From Ganaspis brasiliensis (lineage: Eukaryota; Arthropoda; Insecta; Hymenoptera; Figitidae), in contig JAZKLR010000246.1 in the NCBI GenBank assembly GCA_037103525.1, positions 1-64,000 of the forward strand: a stretch of 64,000 bases of DNA. The letters are read 5' to 3'. The translations under genes were made by a program, and so were the position numbers. The first letter of the stretch is position 1. Each line of letters begins with the position of its first letter. Shown piece by piece: positions 1 through 10,451 of this stretch. Below the pieces are notes generated by a model. That model saw nothing but the letters and a program-made list of their open reading frames with translations, did not search any database and had not been told where the DNA came from.

Positions 1-6
1 ATTTCA

Positions 7-17
7 CGCCAAAGGCG
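7..17. repeat. Short perfect dyad CGCC-AAA-GGCG in the monomer
   Basis: Inverted repeat with 4-bp GC-only arms and a 3-base loop, in the GC-rich head of the monomer. It is kept in almost all copies. An exception is the CACTCG subgroup (for example near 43785, 44925, 48722 and 49863), where GGCGCTCG becomes GGCACTCG and one arm base is lost. It may be a protein site or only part of the conserved block; the sequence alone does not say. Confidence 0.6.
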
Positions 18-137
18 CTCGTCACATATGGGCCATTCGGTCTTATACGCCAACCCGTGACAATGCTGTGCTTACAGGGTACCAAATCTCAATAAAAGGT
101 GTTCGGCGACTAACATTTATGCGTATTACTTTCCTTG

Positions 138-188
138 CAACTGTGACACTTTAACATATTCTCTATCCAACTGTGACAGTTTAGCATA
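138..188. repeat. Internal 30-bp-spaced direct repeat within the monomer
   Basis: CAACTGTGACACTTTAACAT at 138 and CAACTGTGACAGTTTAGCAT at 168 align over 21 bases with two differences and start exactly 30 bp apart. This indicates an old internal duplication in the ancestral monomer. The pair is present in every full-length monomer and is lost from the eight 282-bp monomers. Most monomer-type variation in this region (CATATT/CTTATT, GACAG/GAAAG) falls between the repeats or in the second one. A direct repeat of a 10-12 bp core could bind a protein, but no such protein is identified. Confidence 0.85.
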
Positions 189-211
189 GTAGTTTTTCCA
201 AACTTTTCGCC

Positions 212-227
212 TAATGCATGCGCATTA
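212..227. repeat. Dyad TAATGC-ATGC-GCATTA in the monomer
   Basis: Perfect 6-bp inverted arms with a 4-base centre in GCGCATT-type monomers. In GCGTATT types one arm base pair is lost, and in GCATATT types (E monomers) another variant appears, so the dyad is not strictly maintained. It overlaps the second copy of the 14-bp ATGCGTATTACTTT direct repeat that is the endpoint of the recurrent 98-bp deletion. Confidence 0.6.
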
Positions 228-242
228 CTTTTATCATCGTTA

Positions 243-256
243 GACTTTGAAAAGTC
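243..256. repeat. Hairpin GACTTT-GA-AAAGTC in the monomer
   Basis: Perfect 6-bp inverted arms around two bases. The common variant in GATGCC-type monomers is GACTTTAAAAAGTC, which changes only the centre and leaves both arms intact. It is present in full-length and truncated monomers alike. One copy near 25327 reads AAAGTTGTC and so breaks an arm. Possible cruciform or protein site; no function is shown. Confidence 0.65.
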
Positions 257-307
257 GTCTTGGTAGTTGTCAATAGACACTTTTTCGGTAAAATATTTTT
301 ATAACTT

Positions 308-323
308 TTCGCTCGGAATCGAG
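308..323. repeat. Dyad CTCG-GAAT-CGAG, CENP-B-box-like motif
   Basis: The sequence TTCGCTCGGAATCGAG contains a perfect CTCG/CGAG dyad. It resembles the mammalian CENP-B box (core nTTCGnnnnAnnCGGGn) but has one extra base in the spacer and CGAG in place of CGGG. In four G- or F-type monomers (TTCG at 2871, 7336, 13322 and 19398) the sequence reads TTCGTTCGGAATCGAG, which is closer still but has the same spacing fault. It is conserved in nearly every monomer. It is not a canonical box, and binding by a CENP-B or pogo-like protein is speculation. Confidence 0.4.
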
Positions 324-1904
324 TGAGTCAATGCTCAGTAAATTGAAAATATAACATAAATTTCATTTAGAAAAAACATTTATTTCACGCCAAAGGCGCT
401 CGTCACATATGGGCCATTCGGTCTTAGATGCCAACCCGTGACAATGCTGTGCTTACAAGGTACCAAATCTCAATAAAAGGTGTTCGGCGACTAACATTTA
501 TGCGTATTACTTTCCTTGCAACTGTGACACTTTACCATATACTCTATCCAACTGTGACAGTTTAGCATAGTAGTTTTTCCAAAATTTTCGCCTAATGCAT
601 GCGTAATACTTTTTTCATCGTTAGACTTTAAAAAGTCGTCTTGGTAGTTGTCAATAGACACTTTTTCGTTAAAATATTTTTATAACACTTCGCTCGGAAT
701 CGAGTGAGTCAATGCTCAGTAAATTGAAAATATAACATAAATTTCATTTAGAAATAACATTTATTTCACGCCAAAGGCGCTCGTCACATATGGGCCATTC
801 GGTCTTAGACGCCAACCCGTGACAATGCTGTGCTTACAAGGTACCAAATCTCAATAAAAGGTGTTCGGCGACTAACATTTATGCGTATTACTTTCCTTGC
901 AACTGTGACACTTTAACATATTCTCTATCCAACTGTGACAGTTTAGCATAGTAGTTTTTCCAAAATTTTCGCCTAATGCATGCGCATTACTTTTATCATC
1001 GTTAGACTTTGAAAAGTCGTCTTGGTAGTTGTCAATAGACACTTTTTCGGTAAAATATTTTTATAACTTTTCGCTCGGAATCGAGTGAGTCAATGCTCAG
1101 TAAATTGAAAATATAACATAAATTTCATTTAGAAAAAACATTTATTTCACGCCAAAGGCGCTCGTCACATATGGGCCATTCGGTCTTAGATGCCAACCCG
1201 TGACAATGCTGTGCTTACAAGGTACCAAATCTCAATAAAAGGTGTTCGGCGACTAACATTTATGCGTATTACTTTCCTTGCAACTGTGACACTTTAACAT
1301 ATTCTCTATCCAACTGTGACAGTTTAGCATAGTAGTTTTTCCAAAATTTTCGCCTAATGCATGCGTAATACTTTTATCATCGTTAGACTTTAAAAAGTCG
1401 TCTTGGTAGTTGTCAATAGACACTTTTTCGTTAAAATATTTTTATAACATTTCGCTCGGAATCGAGTGAGTCAATGCTCAGTAAATTAAAAATATAACAT
1501 AAATTTCATTTAGAAATAATATTTATTTTACGCCAAAGGCGCTCGTCACATATGGGCCATTCGGTCTTAGACGCCAACCCGTGACAATGCTGTGCTTACA
1601 AGGTACCAAATCTCAATAAAAGGTGTTCGGCGAATAACATTTATGCGTATTACTTTCCTTGCAACTGTGACACTTTAACATATTCTCTATCCAACTGTGA
1701 AAGTTTAGCATAGTATTTTTCCAAAATTTTTGCCTAATGCATGCGTATTACTTTTATCATCGTTAGACTTTGAAAAGTCGTCTTGGTAGTTGTCAACAGA
1801 CACTTTTTCTTTAAAATATTTTTATAACATTTCGCTCGGAATCGAGTGAGTTAATGCTCAGTAAATTGAAAATATAACATAAATTTCATTTAGAAATAAC
1901 ATTT

Positions 1905-2186
1905 ATTTCACGCCAAAGGCGCTCGTCACATATGGGCCATTCGGTCTTAGACGCCAACCCGTGACAATGCTGTGCTTACAAGGTACCAAATCTCAATAAA
2001 AGGTGTTCGGCGACTAACATTTATGCGTATTACTTTTATCATCGTTAGACTTTGAAAAGTCGTCTTGGTAGTTGTCAATAGACACTTTTTCTTTAAAATA
2101 TTTTTATAACTTTTCGCTCGGAATCGAGTGAGTCAATGCTCAGTAAATTGAAAATATAACATGAATTTCATTTAGAAATAACATTT
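1905..2186. repeat. Short 282-bp monomer, first of eight
   Basis: Sequence passes from the first ATGCGTATTACTTT directly to TATCATCG, which normally follows the second copy. The missing segment is 98 bp, exactly the distance between the two 14-bp copies in a 380-bp monomer (for example 3063 and 3161). Both internal 21-bp CAACTGTGACA repeats are lost. It is followed by E monomers. Confidence 0.95.
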
Positions 2187-4846
2187 ATTTCACGCCAAAG
2201 GCGCTCGTCACATATGGGCTATTAGGTCTTAGACGCCGACCCGTGACAATGCTGTGCTTACAATGCACCAAATCTCAATAAAAGGTGTTCGGCGACTACA
2301 TTTATGCGTATTACTTTCCTTGCAACTGTGACACTTTAACTTATTCTCTATCCAACTGTGACAGTTTAGCATAGTATTTTTTCAAAATTTTCGCCTAATG
2401 CATGCATATTACTTTTATCATCGTTAGACTTTGAAAAGTCGTCTTGGTAGTTGTCAATAGACACTTTTTCTTTAAAATATTTTTATAACTTTTCGCTCGG
2501 AATCGAGTGAGTCAATGCTCAGTAAATTGAAAATATAACATGAATTTAATTTAGAAATAACATTTATATCACGCCAAAGGCGCTCGTCACATATGGGCTA
2601 TTAGGTCTTAGACGCCGACCTGTGACAATGCTGTGCTTACAATGCACCAAATCTCAATAAAAGGTGTTCGGCGACTACATTTATGCGTATTACTTTCCTT
2701 GCAACTGTGACACTTAAACTTATTCTCTATCCAACTGTGACAGTTTAGCATAGTATTTTTTCAAAATTTTCGCCTAATGCATGCGTATTACTTTTATCAT
2801 CGTTAGACTTTGAAAAGTCGTCTTGGTAGTTGTCAATAGACACTTTTTCTTTAAAATATTTTTATAACTTTTCGTTCGGAATCGAGTGAGTCAATGCTCA
2901 GTAAATTGAAAATATAACATAAATTTCATTTAGAAATAACATTTATTTCACGCCAAAGGCGCTCGTCACATATGGGGTATTCGGTCTTAGACGCCAACCC
3001 GTGACAATGCTGTGCTTACAAGGTACCAAATCTCAATAAAAGGTGTTCGGCGACTAACATTTATGCGTATTACTTTCCTTGCAACTGTGACACTTTAACA
3101 TATTCTCTATCCAACTGTGACAGTTTAGCATAGTATTTTTCCAAAATTTTCGCCTAATGCATGCGTATTACTTTTATCATCGTTAGACTTTGAAAAGTCG
3201 TCTTGGTAGTTGTCAATAGACACTTTTTCTTTAAAATATTTTTATAACTTTTCGCTCGGAATCGAGTGAGTCAATGCTCAGTAAATTGAAAATATAACAT
3301 AAATTTCATTTAGAAATAACATTTATTTCACGCCAAAGGCGCTCGTCACATATGGGCCATTCGGTCTTAGACGCCAACCCGTGACAATGCTGTGCTTACA
3401 AGGTTCCAAATCTCAATAAAAGGTGTTCGGCGACTAACATTAATGCGTATTACTTTCCTTGCAACTGTGACACTTTAACATATTCTCTATCCAACTGTGA
3501 CAGTTTAGCATAGTAGTTTTTCCAAAATTTTCGCCTAATGCATGCGCATTACTTTTATCATCGTTAGACTTTGAAAAGTCGTCTTGGTAGTTGTCAATAG
3601 ACACTTTTTCGGTAAAATATTTTTATAACTTTTCGCTCGGAATCGAGTGAGTCAATGCTCAGTAAATTGAAAATATAACATAAATTTCATTTAGAAAAAA
3701 CATTTATTTCACGCCAAAGGCGCTCGTCACATATGGGCCATTCGGTCTTAGATGCCAACCCGTGACAATGCTGTGCTTACAAGGTACCAAATCTCAATAA
3801 AAGGTGTTCGGCGACTAACATTTATGCGTATTACTTTCCTTGCAACTGTGACACTTTAACATATTCTCTATCCAACTGTGACAGTTTAGCATAGTAGTTT
3901 TTCCAAAATTTTCGCCTAATGCATGCGTAATACTTTTATCATCGTTAGACTTTAAAAAGTCGTCTTGGTAGTTGTCAATAGACACTTTTTCGTTAAAATA
4001 TTTTTATAACATTTCGCTCGGAATCGAGTGAGTCAATGCTCAGTAAATTGAAAATATAACATAAATTTCATTTAGAAATAACATTTATTTCACGCCAAAG
4101 GCGCTCGTCACATATGGGCCATTCGGTCTTAGACGCCAACCCGTGACAATGCTGTGCTTACAAGGTACCAAATCTTAATAAAAGGTGTTCGGCGACTAAC
4201 ATTTATGCGTATTACTTTCCTTGCAACTGTGACACTTTAACATATTCTCTATCCAACTGTGAAAGTTTAGCATAGTATTTTTCCAAAATTTTTGCCTAAT
4301 GCATGCGTATTACTTTTATCATCGTTAGACTTTGAAAAGTCGTCTTGGTAGTTGTCAATAGACACTTTTTCTTTAAAATATTTTTATAACATTTCGCTCG
4401 GAATCGAGTGAGTTAATGCTCAGTAAATTGAAAATATAACATAAATTTCATTTAGAAATAACATTTATTTCACGCCAAAGGCGCTCGTCACATATGGGCC
4501 ATTCGGTCTTAGACGCCAACCCGTGACAATGCTGTGCTTACAAGGTACCAAATCTCAATAAAAGGTGTTCGGCGACTAACATTTATGCGTATTACTTTCC
4601 TTGCAACTGTGACACTTTAACATATTCTCTATCCAACTGTGAAAGTTTAGCATAGTATTTTTCCAAAATTTTCGCCTAATGCATGCGTATTACTTTTATC
4701 ATCGTTAGACTTTGAAAAGTCGTCTTGGTAGTTGTCAATAGACACTTTTTCTTTAAAATATTTTTATAACTTTTCGCTCGGAATCGAGTGAGTCAATGCT
4801 CAGTAAATTGAAAATATAACATAAATTTCATTTAGAAATAACATTT

Positions 4847-7800
4847 ATTTCACGCCAAAGGCGCTCGTCACATATGGGCCATTCGGTCTTATACGCCAAC
4901 CCGTGACAATGCTGTGCTTACAGGGTACCAAATCTCAATGAAAGGTGTTCGGCGACTAACATTTATGCGTATTACTTTCCTTGCAACTGTGACACTTTAA
5001 CATATTCTCTATCCAACTGTGACAGTTTAGCATAGTAGTTTTTCCAAACTTTTCGCCTAATGCATGCGCATTACTTTTATCATCGTTAGACTTTGAAAAG
5101 TCGTCTTGGTAGTTGTCAATAGACACTTTTTCGGTAAAATATTTTTATAACTTTTCGCTCGGAATCGAGTGAGTCAATGCTCAGTAAATTGAAAATATAA
5201 CATAAATTTCATTTAGAAAAAACATTTATTTCACGCCAAAGGCGCTCGTCACATATGGGCCATTCGGTCTTAGATGCCAACCCGTGACAATGCTGTGCTT
5301 ACAAGGTACCAAATCTCAATAAAAGGTGTTCGGCGACTAACATTTATGCGTATTACTTTCCTTGCAACTGTGACACTTTAACATATACTCTATCCAACTG
5401 TGACAGTTTAGCATAGTAGTTTTTCCAAAATTTTCGCCTAATGCATGCGTAATACTTTTTTCATCGTTAGACTTTAAAAAGTCGTCTTGGTAGTTGTCAA
5501 TAGACACTTTTTCGTTAAAATATTTTTATAACACTTCGCTCGGAATCGAGTGAGTCAATGCTCAGTAAATTGAAAATATAACATAAATTTCATTTAGAAA
5601 TAACATTTATTTCACGCCAAAGGCGCTCGTCACATATGGGCCATTCGGTCTTAGACGCCAACCCGTGACAATGCTGTGCTTACAAGGTACCAAATCTCAA
5701 TAAAAGGTGTTCGGCGACTAACATTTATGCGTATTACTTTCCTTGCAACTGTGACACTTTAACATATTCTCTATCCAACTGTGACAGTTTAGCATAGTAG
5801 TTTTTCCAAAATTTTCGCCTAATGCATGCGCATTACTTTTATCATCGTTAGACTTTGAAAAGTCGTCTTGGTAGTTGTCAATAGACACTTTTTCGGTAAA
5901 ATATTTTTATAACTTTTCGCTCGGAATCGAGTGAGTCAATGCTCAGTAAATTGAAAATATAACATAAATTTCATTTAGAAATAATATTTATTTTACGCCA
6001 AAGGCGCTCGTCACATATGGGCCATTCTTTCTTAGACGCCAACCCGTGACAATGCTGTGCTTACAAGGTACCAAATCTCAATAAAAGGTGTTCGGCGAAT
6101 AACATTTATGCGTATTACTTTCCTTGCAACTGTGACACTTTAACATATTCTCTATCCAACTGTGAAAGTTTAGCATAGTATTTTTCCAAAATTTTTGCCT
6201 AATGCATGCGTATTACTTTTATCATCGTTAGACTTTGAAAAGTCGTCTTGGTAGTTGTCAACAGACACTTTTTCTTTAAAATATTTTTATAACATTTCGC
6301 TCGGAATCGAGTGAGTTAATGCTCAGTAAATTGAAAATATAACATAAATTTCATTTAGAAATAACATTTATTTCACGCCAAAGGCGCTCGTCACATATGG
6401 GCCATTCGGTCTTAGACGCCAACCCGTGACAATGCTGTGCTTACAAGGTACCAAATCTCAATAAAAGGTGTTCGGCGACTAACATTTATGCGTATTACTT
6501 TTATCATCGTTAGACTTTGAAAAGTCGTCTTGGTAGTTGTCAATAGACACTTTTTCTTTAAAATATTTTTATAACTTTTCGCTCGGAATCGAGTGAGTCA
6601 ATGCTCAGTAAATTGAAAATATAACATGAATTTCATTTAGAAATAACATTTATTTCACGCCAAAGGCGCTCGTCACATATGGGCTATTAGGTCTTAGACG
6701 CCGACCCGTGACAATGCTGTGCTTACAATGCACCAAATCTCAATAAAAGGTGTTCGGCGACTACATTTATGCGTATTACTTTCCTTGCAACTGTGACACT
6801 TTAACTTATTCTCTATCCAACTGTGACAGTTTAGCATAGTATTTTTTCAAAATTTTCGCCTAATGCATGCATATTACTTTTATCATCGTTAGACTTTGAA
6901 AAGTCGTCTTGGTAGTTGTCAATAGACACTTTTTCTTTAAAATATTTTTATAACTTTTCGCTCGGAATCGAGTGAGTCAATGCTCAGTAAATTGAAAATA
7001 TAACATGAATTTAATTTAGAAATAACATTTATATCACGCCAAAGGCGCTCGTCACATATGGGCTATTAGGTCTTAGACGCCGACCTGTGACAATGCTGTG
7101 CTTACAATGCACCAAATCTCAATAAAAGGTGTTCGGCGACTACATTTATGCGTATTACTTTCCTTGCAACTGTGACACTTAAACTTATTCTCTATCCAAC
7201 TGTGACAGTTTAGCATAGTATTTTTTCAAAATTTTCGCCTAATGCATGCGTATTACTTTTATCATCGTTAGACTTTGAAAAGTCGTCTTGGTAGTTGTCA
7301 ATAGACACTTTTTCTTTAAAATATTTTTATAACTTTTCGTTCGGAATCGAGTGAGTCAATGCTCAGTAAATTGAAAATATAACATAAATTTCATTTAGAA
7401 ATAACATTTATTTCACGCCAAAGGCGCTCGTCACATATGGGGTATTCGGTCTTAGACGCCAACCCGTGACAATGCTGTGCTTACAAGGTACCAAATCTCA
7501 ATAAAAGGTGTTCGGCGACTAACATTTATGCGTATTACTTTCCTTGCAACTGTGACACTTTAACATATTCTCTATCCAACTGTGACAGTTTAGCATAGTA
7601 TTTTTCCAAAATTTTCGCCTAATGCATGCGTATTACTTTTATCATCGTTAGACTTTGAAAAGTCGTCTTGGTAGTTGTCAATAGACACTTTTTCTTTAAA
7701 ATATTTTTATAACTTTTCGCTCGGAATCGAGTGAGTCAATGCTCAGTAAATTAAAAATATAACATAAATTTCATTTAGAAATGATATTTATTTTACGCCA

Positions 7801-10451
7801 AAGGCGCTCGTCACATATGGGCCATTCGGTCTTAGACGCCAACCCGTGACAATGCTGTGCTTACAAGGTACCAAATCTCAATAAAAGGTGTTCGGCGAAT
7901 AACATTTATGCGTATTACTTTCCTTGCAACTGTGACACTTTAACATATTCTCTATCCAACTGTGAAAGTTTAGCATAGTATTTTTCCAAAATTTTTGCCT
8001 AATGCATGCGTATTACTTTTATCATCGTTAGACTTTGAAAAGTCGTCTTGGTAGTTGTCAATAGACACTTTTTCTTTAAAATATTTTTATAACTTTTCGC
8101 TCGGAATCGAGTGAGTCAATGCTCAGTAAATTAAAAATATAACATAAATTTCATTTAGAAATAATATTTATTTTACGCCAAAGGCGCTCGTCACATATGG
8201 GCCATTCGGTCTTAGACGCCAACCCGTGACAATGCTGTGCTTACAAGGTACCAAATCTCAATAAAAGGTGTTCGGCGAATAACATTTATGCGTATTACTT
8301 TCCTTGCAACTGTGACACTTTAACATATTCTCTATCCAACTGTGAAAGTTTAGCATAGTATTTTTCCAAAATTTTTGCCTAATGCATGCGTATTACTTTT
8401 ATCATCGTTAGACTTTGAAAAGTCGTCTTGGTAGTTGTCAATAGACACTTTTTCTTTAAAATATTTTTATAACATTTCGCTCGGAATCGAGTGAGTTAAT
8501 GATCAGTAAATTGAAAATATAACATAAATTTCATTTAGAAATAACATTTATTTCACGCCAAAGGCGCTCGTCACATATGGGCCATTCGGTCTTAGACGCC
8601 AACCCGTGACAATGCTGTGCTTACAAGGTACCAAATCTCAATAAAAGGTGTTCGGCGACTAACATTTATGCGTATTACTTTCCTTGCAACTGTGACACTT
8701 TAACATATTCTCTATCCAACTGTGAAAGTTTAGCATAGTATTTTTCCAAAATTTTCGCCTAATGCATGCGTATTACTTTTATCATCGTTAGACTTTGAAA
8801 AGTCGTCTTGGTAGTTGTCAATAGACACTTTTTCTTTAAAATATTTTTATAACTTTTCGCTCGGAATCGAGTGAGTCAATGCTCAGTAAATTGAAAATAT
8901 AACATAAATTTCATTTAGAAATAACATTTATTTCACGCCAAAGGCGCTCGTCACATATGGGCCATTCGGTCTTAGACGCCAACCCGTGACAATGCTGTGC
9001 TTACAAGGTTCCAAATCTCAATAAAAGGTGTTCGGCGACTAACATTAATGCGTATTACTTTCCTTGCAACTGTGACACTTTAACATATTCTCTATCCAAC
9101 TGTGACAGTTTAGCATAGTAGTTTTTCCAAAATTTTCGCCTAATGCATGCGCATTACTTTTATCATCGTTAGACTTTGAAAAGTCGTCTTGGTAGTTGTC
9201 AATAGACACTTTTTCGGTAAAATATTTTTATAACTTTTCGCTCGGAATCGAGTGAGTCAATGCTCAGTAAATTGAAAATATAACATAAATTTCATTTAGA
9301 AAAAACATTTATTTCACGCCAAAGGCGCTCGTCACATATGGGCCATTCGGTCTTAGATGCCAACCCGTGACAATGCTGTGCTTACAAGGTATCAAATCTC
9401 AATAAAAGGTGTTCGGCGACTAACATTTATGCGTATTACTTTCCTTGCAACTGTGACACTTTAACATATTCTCTATCCAACTGTGACAGTTTAGCATAGT
9501 AGTTTTTCCAAAATTTTCGCCTAATGCATGCGTAATACTTTTATCATCGTTAGACTTTAAAAAGTCGTCTTGGTAGTTGTCAATAGACACTTTTTCGTTA
9601 AAATATTTTTATAACATTTCGCTCGGAATCGAGTGAGTCAATGCTCAGTAAATTGAAAATATAACATAAATTTCATTTAGAAATAACATTTATTTCACGC
9701 CAAAGGCGCTCGTCACATATGGGCCATTCGGTCTTAGACGCCAACCCGTGACAATGCTGTGCTTACAAGGTACCAAATCTTAATAAAAGGTGTTCGGCGA
9801 CTAACATTTATGCGTATTACTTTCCTTGCAACTGTGACACTTTAACATATTCTCTATCCAACTGTGAAAGTTTAGCATAGTATTTTTCCAAAATTTTTGC
9901 CTAATGCATGCGTATTACTTTTATCATCGTTAGACTTTGAAAAGTCGTCTTGGTAGTTGTCAATAGACACTTTTTCTTTAAAATATTTTTATAACATTTC
10001 GCTCGGAATCGAGTGAGTTAATGCTCAGTAAATTGAAAATATAACATAAATTTCATTTAGAAATAACATTTATTTCACGCCAAAGGCGCTCGTCACATAT
10101 GGGCCATTCGGTCTTAGACGCCAACCCGTGACAATGCTGTGCTTACAAGGTACCAAATCTCAATAAAAGGTGTTCGGCGACTAACATTTATGCGTATTAC
10201 TTTCCTTGCAACTGTGACACTTTAACATATTCTCTATCCAACTGTGAAAGTTTAGCATAGTATTTTTCCAAAATTTTCGCCTAATGCATGCGTATTACTT
10301 TTATCATCGTTAGACTTTGAAAAGTCGTCTTGGTAGTTGTCAATAGACACTTTTTCTTTAAAATATTTTTATAACTTTTCGCTCGGAATCGAGTGAGTCA
10401 ATGCTCAGTAAATTGAAAATATAACATAAATTTCATTTAGAAATAACATTT
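4847..10451. repeat. HOR family I, copy 2 (15 monomers, 5605 bp)
   Basis: It begins with the same type A monomer as base 1 (TATACGCC, CAGGGTACC). It lacks the B' monomer: C at 5609 is followed directly by D at 5990. After G (7410) it has three extra monomers: D at 7790 (with the private change ATGATATTTATTTTACG), D at 8170 and I at 8550. It then resumes C, B, H, I and ends before the next A at 10452. The private variant GCCATTCTTTCTTAG occurs near 6024. Confidence 0.9.
6370..6651. repeat. Short 282-bp monomer, second copy
   Basis: Same 98-bp deletion junction as at 1905, in the same position in HOR family I copy 2: after a D monomer and before E and F monomers. Confidence 0.95.

Larger units (their letters stand above)
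1..381. repeat. Reference monomer (type A) of the satellite
   Basis: First complete monomer, used here as the reference. GC is about 37% by hand count. It is uneven: bases 1-60 are about 53% GC, while the last third is strongly AT-rich with A and T tracts. Landmarks in order: a CGCC-AAA-GGCG dyad (7-17), the first ATGCGTATTACTTT copy (119), two near-identical 21-bp direct repeats (138 and 168), an AATGC-ATGC-GCATT dyad, a GACTTT-GA-AAAGTC hairpin and a CTCG-GAAT-CGAG dyad. Type A is recognised by TATACGCC and CAGGGTACC and recurs at 4847 and 10452. A close relative at 25455 has CAAGGTACC. Stops interrupt every frame on both strands, so it is noncoding. Confidence 0.95.
1..4846. repeat. HOR family I, copy 1 (13 monomers, 4846 bp)
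   Basis: Monomer starts at 1, 382, 763, 1144, 1525, 1905, 2187, 2566, 2945, 3325, 3706, 4087 and 4467 give 13 monomers summing to 4846 bp. The order by diagnostic variants is A, B (GATGCC, GCGTAATA), C (GCGCATT, GGTAAAAT), B', D (TTTTACGCC, GAATAAC, GAAAG), the 282-bp monomer, E (GGGCTATTAGG), F (ATATCACG), G (GGGGTATT), C (GGTTCCAAA), B, H (CTTAATAAAAGG), I. The same order, with whole-monomer changes, follows in copies 2 and 3. Compared with copy 3 it lacks two D monomers and one I monomer after G. Confidence 0.9.

Noticed and set aside
308..323. Canonical CENP-B box
   Set aside because: The spacing is one base too long and the second half reads CGAG in place of CGGG. It is kept only as a look-alike.
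1905..2186. Eight independent deletions in short monomers
   Set aside because: All eight share neighbours and recur at HOR offsets (5599, 6740 and 12435 bp), so a single origin followed by amplification is simpler.
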